From NCBI RefSeq assembly GCF_918797505.1, contig NC_092801.1, positions 32,068,487 to 32,132,486 of the forward strand: a stretch of DNA of 64,000 bases. Reading direction: 5' to 3'. The position numbers and the translations under genes are program-made. The stretch comes from Bemisia tabaci. Lineage: Eukaryota > Arthropoda > Insecta > Hemiptera > Aleyrodidae. Below are positions 42,115 through 54,000 of this stretch, in pieces. Position 1 is the first letter of the stretch, and every line of letters begins with the position of its first letter. The notes under the pieces are model-generated. The model was not told where the DNA came from. It worked only from the letters and a program-made list of their open reading frames with translations, and made no database searches.

Positions 42115-42477
42115 CCCAAGTAGCATTTTTCAACGGAAAAATCGCGATTTGTTGCGATTTTGTCGGCGATAAAATCACTAAGATTTTCAACATCGGAGCG
42201 ATTATCCTCGATCTTGTTGCGAGAAAATCGCGACTTTATCGCCCGGCAATTTATCGCGATATTATCGGAACAAAAATCGCGATATATGGCGATTTAATTT
42301 CGATTTTATCGACGAAAATTGATCGCGATTTTATTGAACAAAAAATTGCGATGCATAACGATTTAATCGCCATGAATTGCAATTTTCTATTCGATAATAT
42401 TGCGATAAATTGCCACCGATATGATCGCGATAATCAACCGATAAAATCACCATTTATCGCGATCACTGCTACTTGGG
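42115..42477. mobile_element. TA-flanked MITE rich in ATCGCGAT
   Basis: Ends CCCAAGTAGCA and TGCTACTTGGG, with TA on both sides (42113-42114 and 42478-42479). The interior is a quasi-repeat of GCGATTTTATCG and ATCGCGAT words. A decayed relative lies at 44345-44709. Confidence 0.85.
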
Positions 42478-42479
42478 TA

Positions 42480-43195
42480 AAGAATGCTGTCAGCCTTTCT
42501 CGCTGCTTCCAAAAAGGGAACTTTACCACTGATATTCAGGAAGAAGGTCTCTCTTCAGACTGGTGGAAGAGCATCCGATATACACTAGTGGCTTTTAAAT
42601 TTCGAAAATAGACGAAAAGGGTCATCCTAATATTAACCATGTACGCTCGGGGGTTGGGCTCCTTGGAAGCCAGGTGGGGCAGCCCCTGGGGGCTGGACCC
42701 GTCACTTCGCGCTTTGCAAGAACTGATTAGAGGCTGACCTCCGTCCGGGCGGTATTAAAAATCAAATTATCACTTTTCCATGGCGCAAATGTGCTCATCT
42801 ACGCGTCCGCGAACATGAAACAGGATTGTCTGATCACCGCTGCAAAATACATATATCTTCGAGCGGTCAACTATGATCCAAGGAAAGAAACGTTCAGTCA
42901 AATCCTCGAAAAATTTAGAGGATGCCATTCTCGAGTTTACAACCCTGCAATGTAAGGAAGAATCGCCGTATGAGCCATCAGGCTTTGATAAATCACCCTT
43001 GATAATTTGTCGTGTTTCCCTAGTGAAAGAACGTAACTACATTTCAGTGTTGCCGAAAAAACCTATGGAAGAGGACTTATTGTCAATGTTTTTTATCATC
43101 CTAACTATTCGGTGTGTCAAATCGGTTTTTGATTTAACAAAAAAGTAAGCTGATCAGCCAAATAGGTTTCGTTCACCTAGCCAAAAGAAAACTAT
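42480..43195. other. Unassigned sequence with repeat fragments
   Basis: A GC-rich stretch at about 42640-42740 (GGTGGGGCAGCCCCTGGGGG) has local palindromes; it does not fold into a recognised RNA gene by eye. The frame at 42873-43148 contains pieces of dispersed repeats (GCCGTATGAGCCATCAGGC). Confidence 0.4.
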
Positions 43196-43462
43196 CACTG
43201 AAAAAAAAAGTTCGGTAAATCCGAACTAGTTAGGATCATATGGAACCACGATTTTGTTCAATACACACGACCGAATTATTCGGTCTGCTCAGCCGAACTG
43301 TTCGGTCCACTGAACCGAACTGTAAGAATTTATTATGGTTCGGTCGCACAAACCGAACAATTCGGTTGAACAGACCGAATAATTCGGTTGTGTGTACCGA
43401 ACAAAACCTGGTTCCATATGATCCTAACTAGTCCGGATTTACCGAACTTTTTTTTTTCAGTG
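43196..43462. mobile_element. MITE with CACTGAAAAAAAA ends rich in CCGAA/TTCGG motifs
   Basis: 267 bp; arms begin CACTGAAAAAAAAAGTTCGG and end with the complement. Inner sequence includes TTAGGATCATATGGAACCA and its complement and more than ten CCGAA/TTCGG motifs, giving nested hairpins. Confidence 0.88.
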
Positions 43463-43910
43463 TAACCCAAAATCCCCATAGACACGGACATTTCTGAATG
43501 TGTAAAATGGGCGTCGGGGCTTTTCTGCAACATGCCATTCACATTGCCTCTGGATTTGACTCACCCCGCGGCCTAGGACCTCTCCATTTGCGTCTTGATG
43601 GAGTGAATGAATCAGCGAGGCATCGACGGGTATAACGCAGCGATGAGCGAGCGAGTGGAAAAACAACCGAGCGCCAGGTCGCGAAGATGACTGAATAATT
43701 GCAAGGCGATAAGAGGCTGCGATTTTACGGCGGGAATTAGCCGAAGACAATTGAGATCCATTAACGACGCCCATACCTGTCACCGCCTCGGACACTGATC
43801 ATTGGAATCAGCAGGAGAGTCGAGAAAGTTCAAATTTAATCATTCAGTTCAAGAATGACCCAACTTACACTCAAAACAAATTTTCTTGAGGTATTATTTT
43901 GACCTAAGCC
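43463..43910. other. Unassigned sequence
   Basis: Slightly GC-richer; no gene or repeat recognised. Confidence 0.35.
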
Positions 43911-44337
43911 ATGGTGTCTAGAACGGGGAAAACCGGGATTCACCAGGGAATAAAAATTCACAGGGAAAATCGGGGAAAAATCAGGGAATCTGCCCCAGAA
44001 ACCGGGAATCTGTACTTCTAACGCTTAGGGATCATTTCGTTTTCAAATTTGGCGGTCTAATCTGATCGAGCGCTATTTTTGACTTCTTGAATGACACATT
44101 TGAAACTTCGAATCATTAAAAGAATGGAGAGGCTTTCATCGACCCGATAATACAAACATCTGGAACGCTATCGGAATTAAAATCGATATTTATAAATGGA
44201 ACTCTGGAGAGTTATATTCTTCTCCCCGAAAATCTCGGGGAAGTAGGAGAAAAGTACGGTTTCTCATCAGGAAATGAGCTCCTATAAATCAGGGAAAAAT
44301 CAGGGAATGAGCCTGGTCAAATATTCTAGACACCATG
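43911..44337. mobile_element. MITE, GGTGTCTAG / CTAGACACC family
   Basis: Starts CATGGTGTCTAGAACGGGGA and ends TTCTAGACACCATG; very similar to 4952-5381. Confidence 0.88.
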
Positions 44338-44344
44338 ACTTAAA

Positions 44345-44709
44345 CCCAAGTAGCAGAGAGCGGAATAAGTTATTGGAGAATGTATCACGATTTTATCGAC
44401 CTCGATTTATTGCAATATTATCGGATGAAAAAGTGCAATAAATTGCGATTTTATCGCCTATACTTGCAATAAAATCGCGATTATATCGACGGCGATTTTT
44501 CGCAATATTATCAAACACAAAATGGTGATAAGTTGGGATCCAATTTTGATTTTATCGAACGCGATTTTATACAGATAAAACTGAGACAAGATTGAGGATA
44601 ATATCTCAGATATCGATGATCCTAGCGTTTCTACTGCCAAAAAGTCGTAAGAAAAGCGCAACTTAGTTTTCAATTATCGCGATTTTTCCGTTGAAAATGC
44701 CACTTTGGA
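44345..44709. mobile_element. Decayed ATCGCGAT-rich MITE
   Basis: Begins CCCAAGTAGCAGAG, ends near GATTTTTCCGTTGAAAATGC (the complement of the start of the 42115 element). It is rich in GCGATTTTATCG words. Confidence 0.75.
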
Positions 44710-44849
44710 AGTGTCGATTTTTGTCGAAAAAATGTAGTTTTATTTTTTAGTAATATCCGTGTGTACTTAACGTACAGTCAGTTTTTTCGAGTCAGCAAAG
44801 CGATATTTTGCCCCAAATAATTGTACATCCCTACATAAAACAAATGTTT

Positions 44850-45010
44850 GCGTGGCGTGTTTTGCGACTTATCGATTGATCTGCCATTTAAACCTATGGA
44901 AAAAGATCGACAGACAGAGTGTTCCTCCACGAACTTTTTAATAATCGATTTTTTGCCAAAGCTTCAAATGGGAAAATATCCATAATTGATCATTCACGTC
45001 ATTGGTCTAT
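44850..45010 (-). repeat. Dispersed ATCGAT-rich element, single copy
   Basis: Reverse-strand copy of the element at 11555 and 52745, with TCGATTGATCTGCCATTTAA and CTTCAAATGGGAAAATAT visible on the plus strand. Confidence 0.75.
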
Positions 45011-45021
45011 TATTTTTGTGC

Positions 45022-45569
45022 CGCTTGTCGCTTAAAGAAGGTGTGCTCGTTTAGGTGACTTAAACGCAGGAGTAAGAAAGGTTAGAGAACATCAGCATGC
45101 TAGAATGTATCTCCGATAATTTTGAAGCAACGACCTTTCGATGAGCTGTATTGAATCTGACTTCGCCGAGGAGAGCTTTTACATATCTCTCATGGAATTT
45201 TGATCAAATTTTTCCTCGTGGTACCATATTGAACGATTTAAAGAGAAGAAATTCCACGCCTGTCAAGCGCCTCTAGGCGCCACTAATGTTTTTTTGAAAT
45301 TTTCAATGTTCCTCTAATTTAACATGAATACAGTGAAATTTCCGTACAAAATTTCGTTGATGTTCGACAATAATCCACGGAAAAATCTGTGAAATTTTCA
45401 AACAAAAAATGCCAAATTCTCCGAGTAAAAAAGAAAAATTGAAAATAATTTTAGGAACGTTGAATTTTATTTACGTTCAGGGAAGAAAAAGTATCAAAAA
45501 ATTGTGGTACTACCTCAACCTGTTGGATGGCATGGACATTTCCAGTCAATTTTGGTAGCACTGCAACTT
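45022..45569. other. Unassigned sequence
   Basis: AT-rich; no gene. An inverted motif near 45500-45560 (CTACCTCAACCTGTTGGA) pairs with 45820-45860. Confidence 0.35.
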
Positions 45570-45821
45570 GTCGCCTTCCGGCCATAGTATCACAAGCACC
45601 CTGCGACATTTCAAAATTTCTGCCATCATTTTATTTTTTTACAGGGAAATTGTTCGACACAGCTGCCCAAAAATTTCACTGAATTGTTTTTGTGCTGCTT
45701 ATAAAATTCAGTGAAATTTTCGAACAGATTCAACCAACAATATCTCTGTAAAAAATAAAATGACGGCGGAAATTTTGGAATGTCGCATGGTTTTTGAGAT
45801 GCTTTGCCCCGAAGGTGACTA
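45570..45821. mobile_element. MITE, TCGTCACCTT family, diverged
   Basis: Arms with GTCGCCTTCCGGCCATAGTA and CGAAGGTGACT, and TTTCAAAATTTCTGCCATCA inside. The inverted symmetry extends somewhat beyond these limits, so the copy may sit inside another palindrome. Confidence 0.75.
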
Positions 45822-46379
45822 ACTTGACATGTTGGGGTAGTGCCACAACCTGTGGGTCAGTAACCTAATTTATTGGTGTAATACCAGCATTTATTGGAAA
45901 CATCCAAGCTGGGACTTAGCCCCCACCTCTTTTTTCCGTGTTCCTTTGACTATACACTGGAAAAAAAGACACATTGGATATAACGATATAACGATTAAAA
46001 TCCACCGCGGCGGCTTAAATGTTAACTGATCGTTAAACTCAGAAACGGGGTTCAGAACGGTGGCGCTACAAAGTGGCGAAAACCACGCAAAATTGTCGAG
46101 AGCTTTCATGAAGGGGCTATTTTCTTAGAGCATATTCTTAGCGCAACTCAAACTCAAAACGGGCTTGTTCTAAATTTTAGCTAGAGTAAAACGAAGAGTT
46201 GTCTCTCGTGGAAAATGACTTAAAAATCACGATGGGCGCATTAGGAAAAACTGTAGTACACTGCTAATTTCACAATATCCTTAAGAAATATACACTGGAA
46301 AAAAAACACATTGGATCAACATGTATCTTTTCCTAGGTACAGATTAGTTGATTTTTTTTTTCCGCACACCTGTTTTGTC

Positions 46380-46590
46380 ACTAGCGCCCACAAACCTATG
46401 ACAGGGATACTTCACGCGTTGCGCAATGCTTGAAGTATCTCCTTAGGTTTGTAGGCGCCAATGCGCGTGTCGCGCAATGCTTGAAGTATCCCCTTAGGTT
46501 TGTAGGCGCCAATGCGCTTGTCGCATAATGCTTGAAGTATCCTCTTAGGTTTGTAGGCGCCAATGCGCGTTTCGCGCTGGCCACCGCTTT
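46380..46590. repeat. ~59-bp GGTTTGTAGGCGCCAATGCGC tandem units, copy 1
   Basis: Three units of GCGCAATGCTTGAAGTATC-type sequence followed by TTAGGTTTGTAGGCGCCAAT; the first is preceded by an inverted half unit. The same set is at 55890-56095. Confidence 0.88.
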
Positions 46591-46801
46591 GTGTTAGGTA
46601 CTAATCGATGGTGAAAGTGCAGAAGAGCGTATCTCGGAAAACACGATTTTCCAGGAGAGTAAAAAAACTGTCTCATTCCTCCTTATTGTCAGTAGAATGA
46701 TAATAATTCTTGAGGATAGCAAGAATAAGATGCTTTTTTAGACTTTGTCGCCATTTTGAATAAGTTCTCGAACTGTTAGGAAATACGGCAGAAATGCACA
46801 T

Positions 46802-47054
46802 CGACGGTGAAACTACCAAACCACGTATCTCGTTTGCGGTGTTTAAAAATCTACGCTCACATTTTATTTTTTGGAAGTAGACCGAATCAATATCATTCCT
46901 TGAAATTTTCACATAATTTTCTCCGCGCGAAGAGGAAAAATCACAGAAATTTTCAAGACTGGACGTTAAATAGTTTTTCATTTAAAAAATAAAGTATGAC
47001 AGGAAGTCTGCGACGTCGCAAACCGAGATACGTGGTTTGGTAGTTTCACCGTCG
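46802..47054. mobile_element. MITE with perfect terminal inverted repeats and 4-bp target duplication
   Basis: Its ends are CGACGGTGAAACTACCAAAC and the exact complement, with symmetry continuing through CCACGTATCTCG (over 30 bp perfect). It is flanked by ACAT (46798-46801 and 47055-47058). The duplicated segment at 55492-56554 has the uninterrupted site with a single ACAT at 56305-56308, so the insertion postdates the duplication. Confidence 0.92.
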
Positions 47055-47071
47055 ACATGCAACAGCATACA

Positions 47072-47300
47072 CACTGGAAAAAAAAACACATTGGATCTAG
47101 AGTCCAGACCCTTAAAAACATCGACAGGAAAAAATACTCTTAATTCAATCGGATTTTTGCTTAAATCAAGAACCAAGCCTCTTAATTTGAGCGGATCTCC
47201 TTTTGATTTAAGCTTAAATCTGATTGAATCAAGAGTATTTTTTCTTGTTAATGTTTTCAAGTGTCTGGACTCTAGATCCAATGTGTTTACTTTTCCAGTG
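47072..47300. mobile_element. MITE, CACTGGAAAA family
   Basis: 229-bp copy with CACTGGAAAA and TTTTCCAGTG ends and ACACATTGGATCTAGAGTCC in the left arm. It forms the right end of segmental duplication copy 1, about 440 bp upstream of the CSP start site. Confidence 0.9.
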
Positions 47301-47713
47301 TGGGGCTTAGCCCCCACCTCTTTTTTCCGCGTTCCTTTGACTTTAGGAACGACGAAATACCCGAAACGTAAGTTTCGATGACACATTCAGACGCACGTTT
47401 AGGCGTTTCAAGTTCAATTAACTTATTCACCGTTACGTCGTCATAAATCCAAGTTGATCACGTAGCTCTCGCAATCGTGCTCACAGCTTCCCTCCCGGAA
47501 ACTTGAAAAAAAAAGCTTTCCTCTAATGGAGACTCCGATTCCTGATTACTTCTCGATGGATCCGGGAAACGGGGGGACCTTTAACGAAAACCCCCCGAAG
47601 ACGGCCGATCGGACTGCAGCGTGCATCGTGCATTAGCGGGTAATTACAGGCGTACGCGTCATTAGTGGTCATACACACGTCGAATTAGCCTCTGACCAAG
47701 GTCCCGGGGCGGC

Positions 47714-47750
47714 TATAAGACTTCCCACGAGGCGAGGTCTGTCACAGTGC
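47714..47750 (+). promoter_or_regulatory. CSP core promoter: TATA box and initiator
   Basis: A TATA box (CTATAAGA, about 47713-47720) lies about 90 bp upstream of the CSP ATG. About 30 bp further on, CACAGT (47743-47748) resembles an arthropod initiator, so transcription probably starts near 47744, leaving a 5' UTR of about 64 nt. This is inferred from motif spacing. Confidence 0.65.
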
Positions 47751-47807
47751 GCATTCCGTCATTCGCGATTTTCCGAAAAGTTCCTTGTGTGTAGTTTCGA
47801 GCCGAAG

Positions 47808-48012
47808 ATGAGCCGAGTGACGCTTTTGCTGGTGGCGGTCGCGCTGGTGGGGTTCGTGGCGGGCGCCCCCGCCCCCCTCGAGCAGAGCGACCTGGAGAAA
47901 TTCGAGAACATGGACTTGTCCAGCATCCTGTCCAACAAGAGGCTGAGGACCGCCTACGTCAACTGCATGGTCGACAAAGGACCCTGTACCGCGGACGCTG
48001 CTGAATTCAAGA
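47808..48012 (+). CDS. CSP exon 1: signal peptide and first cysteine pair
   Basis: 205 nt ending in phase 1 at a GTGAGT donor (48013). It covers the signal peptide, the first helices (LEKFENMDLSSILSNKRL) and Cys-x6-Cys. It is GC-rich relative to its surroundings. Confidence 0.95.
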
Positions 48013-51000
48013 GTGAGTAATGAATTTTTGTTTTATTTTGATCGCGTCGAGCAGAAATGGACAGGGTGGCGAAATTCCATGAAAAATAAAATCTTGAATT
48101 TCTTGTGAAATATTTCATGAAATTGCAGAAATTTATGAAAGATATTGAGAAATACCGGTTCCTTTTCTTGTTTCGCGAAATGTAAAAATCGTGACTTTCC
48201 TCACTGAAAAAAAAATCTCTGTGTATTTACTAAGAAAGGGGTAGAATTACCAAGAACTCAGGGTTCTATTTGATCCCAGTTTTTTCTTGGTATTATTACC
48301 ATTTATGGAATTGGTAATTTTACCGAGAAATCTCGGTAAAATCATTGAACTTTCTCGGTAATTTTACTGGACCTTGGTAAAAACGCCAATATTTTTTATC
48401 GACTGTGGTAGAATTGCCGAGATAAAATGGCAAAGTTACCGGGAATTGATTACCAATAAAAGTGGTATTCTTACCTGGAAAAAACAGTAAAAATACCGGT
48501 TTTTAGGTAAGCTTACCAGTCTGTCTTGATTAAACTACCATAAATTGGTAAAAAAATCTAGATGGTAAAGGTACCAACGGACGTTGGTAAAAACGCCGAG
48601 AATTATTTTTCAGTGTGGAGAAAAAAACACATTGGATCTAGAGTCCACACTCTTGAAAACATTGACAAGAAAAAATACTCTTGATTCAATCGGATTTTTG
48701 CTTGAATCAAAACGAAATTCGTTTAAAGTAAGAGGCTTGGTTCTTGATTTAAGCTAGATTCTGATTGTATCAAGAGTACTTCTTCTTGTCGATGTTTTTA
48801 AGAGTCTGGACTCTAGATCCAATGTGTTTTTTTCCAGTGTAAGCAGAAAGGAACAGGGTGGCAAAATTTCATGGAAAATAAAATCTTGAAATTTCACGTG
48901 AAATATGTCACGAAATTGCAGTAATTAATGAAATATATTGAGAAATACCGTTTCCTTTTCATGTTTCGCAAAATGTAAAAATCGTGACTTTGTTCTATTT
49001 GTGTGTGTTTGAGTGCGGGTTGCATACTCTAGTCCCTGAAAAACATGAAATATTTCACAGCCTCGTAAAATTTCGTGAAATATTCCACTGAAGTTTCCAA
49101 TCTTTCATTTCTTTCTTACGTTTCAAGCCACCCTGGAAAGAACCAAGCTACATCAGCTATTGCCGAATTTAATCGGGCAATTTAATTTCTTCCATGCAAA
49201 CGGCTGTGCGGATTTTTGTGCACATTTCAGTGAAATTTCTGTATAGTACAAAGCAAATTCCTTAAAATTTTCGAAGGAATCTGCACAAATGTTCTCTTGT
49301 GAAATATTTAATTGCTCATTGTCAGTTAAATTTAGCAGTAGCTGATGTGGCTTGGTTCTTTTCTGCTTGTTGTGTACCCTTGTAGCATCGATTCTTAAAT
49401 GAACCGCCTTTAGCAGAAAGGAACCAAGCCACATGAATCATCGCCAAATTTAATCTGGCGATTTCATTTTTTACGTGAAAATGGTTGTGCAGATTTTCGT
49501 GCGGATTTCAGTGAATCTCCTGCATGGTACGAAGTACATTCCTTAAAATTTTCTTACGAATCCGCACAAACGCTCTCTCGTAAGAAATTAAAGTCCCCTG
49601 TTAAATTTGGTCTGCACCCCCCTAAAACATTACGTGACGCTCAATCCGACCCCACCCCCATAAATATAAGTTTTATTTGTGTTTATCACCGTCCACGAGA
49701 ATTGGGGACTACTTTGCCGTTTTGAGGAAGAACGCCGTAGGAGCCCTCAGGCGTTGCCAAATTTCCTTTGATAAGACTCGAATTTCCAAGTGAATTTATA
49801 AATGTTTCTCGTCCAGGTTTTCAGATAATTTTTTTCGCAATTTTACACACATTTCCCGAACATTTCAAGGAAAAATGTTCACAACTTTCCTCAAGAATAA
49901 TCTTTTTACCGGTGGAAATTGGACAACTCTTGAATGTTCATACGGTGTTCTCCCCTAGCATGGCAGTATAGGGGTGTAGTAAAAAAGGTTGTGGTCGCAT
50001 TTTGAGGATTTGCTTACGAATGTTGAAACACCGCAATAGTGACTATCGATATAGCTTGTCGATGGTGAAACTGCAAACCCGCGTATCGCAATTTGGGAGA
50101 AATCGAACTGCTTTTCATTACATGAGAAAAGCTCGCATGAAAAAGACCCTCTACTCGGTAGCATTCAACAGGTTTCCCGTGCTATCACGTATAATGGTAT
50201 ATAATCGTCGCTTTTGGAAGGAAAGGGCTGAACTGTATTTCAGGAGGAGCCTCGCAACTTGTATAACTCCGTGCCCTTTGAGACTTTCGCGGAAATGCAG
50301 TTGAGTCCTTACGTTAAGGAGCGATGGCCGTAATTGTAATCGTTGCCTTCCTGACATAAGGGTGTAACTACTTTTGACGATGAGTCCTGTTGTCCATATA
50401 ACTCAATGGTTTTCCGGGCTCATCTCAATGTGTAGTTACGCCCTTATGTCAGGCAAGCGACGTAATGACCCACGGCACTCATTTCTCGCGCGATTCGATC
50501 TGATAACAGAAAACACTCGGTTTTAAATACGGAGCTGTTGACCCACTCCCATAACCTCCTGTGCTAAGGAAGAACGCCGTATGAGCCATCAGGCGTTGCC
50601 AAATTTCATTCAAAAAACCACGTACTCTCAGGAAAATTTGTGGATATTTCTCTTCCGAATTTTCAGAGAATTTCGTTCGCAATTTGATCTAAAAAAAAGT
50701 CTGAAAATCCCAAGGAGACACATTCATAACTTTCTTCAAAAATCCTTTTTTTCTGAGAGGAAATTTGGCAACATTCGAATGTCCATGCGGCGTTTTGCCT
50801 GAGCACGGAAGTAATCAGCGGGAACGTCCTGAGGAAAAACACTGTATGAAACTTGAGACGTTGCCAAAACTCCGCCGCTAAAATAAATAATTTTCGGGAA
50901 CGGAATGTTTTTTTCTTCTTTGAGATTTCCAGAGAATTTCTTCTGCAATTTAACCGTAGTCCGACGGATAAATGCCAGCACTCATTATGTTCCATGGAAC

Positions 51001-54000
51001 ACATTTAATAAAAGGGAGCTAACTCAATTTCAGTAATGTAAAATTTTCTTCTCTGAGATTTTTAGAGGATTCGGCCTTAATTTAACCTTAATCTAAATGA
51101 TAATTTGCAGGACCGCCGATCCGGATTCTTAAGGATCAAGGCCGGAAAAAAAATTAAAACGAACGGAGTTCCCGTCGTTATATTATATGTTAAAGAGAGC
51201 GCATTCAACAAAATTGGATCAATAGACAAGGTAAGAATATCAACATTCTGATGCATGTATCTTTACCAAAATTTCACGTAGAACACGATGCGCACAACGA
51301 AAATTACCGAAATCCACTCCTTACGAAGATATTTAATGTTTTTGATGCGTGAATTCGAATTACACGCTCATGAAAACTCAATGCTCTACGTGATTCACAT
51401 CGCGCGCTAAACGTTATCAAGACAGTCTCTGCGCTATAAAAATCTGGCAACCTCAATCTTGATGTTTTGGCTCAGCTACAGCGAACTACTTACAGTTTGA
51501 AAAACACATGGCGGGAAATGAACATTGCTCGATCGAGAAGCTTGCTGAAACCGCTGTAGTGCGCGATTTGACTCACGTAGAGCTTGGAGTTTCTTGTGAG
51601 CGGGCAGTTCAAATTCCTCGGAACCAATATGAAATAAAAACGTTAATATCTTCGTTAGGAGTTGGTTTCGGTAATTTTCGTTGTGCGAATCGTGTTCCCC
51701 GTGAATCTTTGGTTAAGAATCATGTATCAGATTGCTTAAATTCGTACCTTGTCTAGTGGTCCATTATACAGCTTAATTTCTATTATAAAAAATGGATAGA
51801 GTACTCATTTTCGGTAGGTTTTTATTTAGAATTACTTCTTTTTCTTGCTTTTTTCACATAAAATTTCTATAATTTGTCGGGTTTTTCGAAAAATTTTCTT
51901 CGACTTAAGGGGTGTTTTGTTTTAACCGTAGTTCGACTTAGTGAGCTTTTACTGTATTTATTTTTCTACCAAAAAATTGTTGATTATCAAGGACGACGGC
52001 GGTCGTGTAATTATTCATCTACGTATACTAAGTATTTTTTAAAGCAAAGAAGAGGTTGCAAAATTTTGAAAAAACTGAAATCGAGTTGGTTAACTTCTAT
52101 TAAATTTATTCAAAAAAGAAATGGGGGTAAAATGAAAGTAGAGGGAAAGGAGGAGGGCAGAGTCGGCAGAAAAATAGATAGAATTAACAGATTAAGAAGA
52201 GGAGCTAAAGGAAAAATGAGAGGAAAAAGGGGAGAAGAAGGAAATGAGAGAAAGGAAGAAGAAAAAAGGAAGAAGGATTTCTTTTTTATCGGATTTTTTT
52301 CGTTTTTTATTCGTCCTTTTTCCTCTTCTTTTTCTCCTTCTCGTCCTCCGCCTTTGTCATCCGCGCTCTCGAAATGTTACGTCTTTTCGTTTAAGGAACT
52401 ACATTTAGCAATTAACTACAAGTTCTCGCTCATCTGTAAAAACACCTATGTGCGTAGGAGAACTAATGATACACACGTCGCTTTTAAACTGAGCCAGAAT
52501 TTGTGGTTCGTAATTGCAAAATTTAGTCCATTTGTAGAGCCATAAGGCGCATCGCGCTACACGTTGGGATGCATAATCTGTTGATATCTCACTTGCTGGA
52601 TTGTGCGATAAAATACGGATACTTCACATGAATTTGATAGGGGGAATGTGCAGATTTTTCAAAGTGAACGTATCCAAAAATTTCAGGGAAAGCTACTCAA
52701 AATTCTTCTTAAAAATAAATTTGACCCGGGGAAATGCAGGAAGCAGTGGTGCAGAAGCGATTTATCGATATTTCCCCCTTTGAAGCTGTGGTAAATAATC
52801 GATTATTCAGGTGTTAGTCGCCCAGTGGCGTTGCGTGCTTTGCGATCCATCGATATTTTCCCATTTGAAGCTGTGGTAAATAATCGATTATTAAGGTTTT
52901 CGCTTCGAACACCCTGTCCATCGATACTTTTCCATAGGTTTGAATGGCAGATCAATCGATGTATCGCAAAACACGCCACGCCACTGTTGTTGCCAACACC
53001 CTGTTTATCGATACTTTTCCACAGGTTAAATGGCAGATCAATCGATGTATCGCAAAACACGCCACGCCACTGTTGTTGCCAACACCCTGTTTATCGATAC
53101 TTTTCCGCAGGTTAAATGGCAGATCAATCGATGTATCGCAAAACACGCGACGCCACTGTTGTTGCCAACACCCTGTTTATCGATACTTTTCCACAGGTTA
53201 AATGGCAGATCAATCGATGTATCGCAAAACACGCCACGCCACTGTTGTTGCCAACACCCTGTTTATCGATACTTTTCCACAGGTTAAATGGCAGATCAAT
53301 CGATGTATCGCAAAACACGCCACGCCACTGTTGTTGCCAACACCCTGTTTATCGATACTTTTCCACTAGTTAAATGGCAGATCAATCGATGTATCGCAAA
53401 ACACGCCACGCCACTGTTGTTGCCAACACCCTGTTTATCGATACTTTTCCACTGGTTAAATGGCAGATCAATCGATACATCGAAAAGCACGCCACATCAC
53501 TGGCGAAAGCCAGGGACGTTCATACAGCGTTTTTCCTCGGCGGCTCGTGAAGTCGCGATCGATTGTTGAATCGTTATCGAATTATCCTGATCGATAGTTC
53601 TCTATCTTAGCAATGTTATATATCGATCATGGTCGTTCGATATCGATTCAACAATCAAGCCGCAGCAGGTGATCTTGCAGCGGAGCGGAGCAAATTACAC
53701 GTTGGAGAAAATTACCTTTTCAACGGAAACGACGTCGGTCGTCAAATAGATTTATTTCAGAAAAATACCCGCGCGTTTGAATCACGTCGTACCTCGGAGG
53801 GGCGTCCGATCCGTCGTTTTCCGGACGGAACAACGTAGCTGTACTTCAACGTAGCCAAATTGTGAAGAAAGGAAAGTGGCAACGTCTGAAGGTTCATGCG
53901 GCGTTCTTCCTTGGCACGGCAGAATAAATCACCACGCAATTTGGACCGCGATACGCAGGAAGGAACCAAGTCACATCAGCTATTGCCAGATTTAACTTGG

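Larger units (their letters stand above)
45984..47301. repeat. Segmental duplication, copy 1 (upstream of CSP)
   Basis: It matches 55492-56554 in direct orientation from CGATATAACGATTAAAATCC, through GGTGGCGCTACAAAGTGGCG and the GTAGGCGCCAATGCGC tandem units, to a MITE at the right end. It is about 255 bp longer than copy 2, which the insertion at 46802-47054 accounts for. Confidence 0.9.

Noticed and set aside
42640..42760. GC-rich stretch as a possible tRNA or structured RNA gene
   Set aside because: Local hairpins are visible but no cloverleaf with conserved T-loop GTTCGA-type bases could be built by eye.
47787..47807. Upstream extension of the CSP frame
   Set aside because: It would need a GTG start and adds residues before a good signal peptide; the ATG at 47808 is the normal choice.
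51874..52545. 223-residue plus-strand frame
   Set aside because: Its middle is a purine tract followed by a pyrimidine tract and its end is a dispersed repeat; not a credible protein.
52912..53515. Ladder of overlapping 85-residue and 64-residue open frames on both strands
   Set aside because: Generated by the 86-bp tandem repeat; frames repeat every three units and have no family resemblance.
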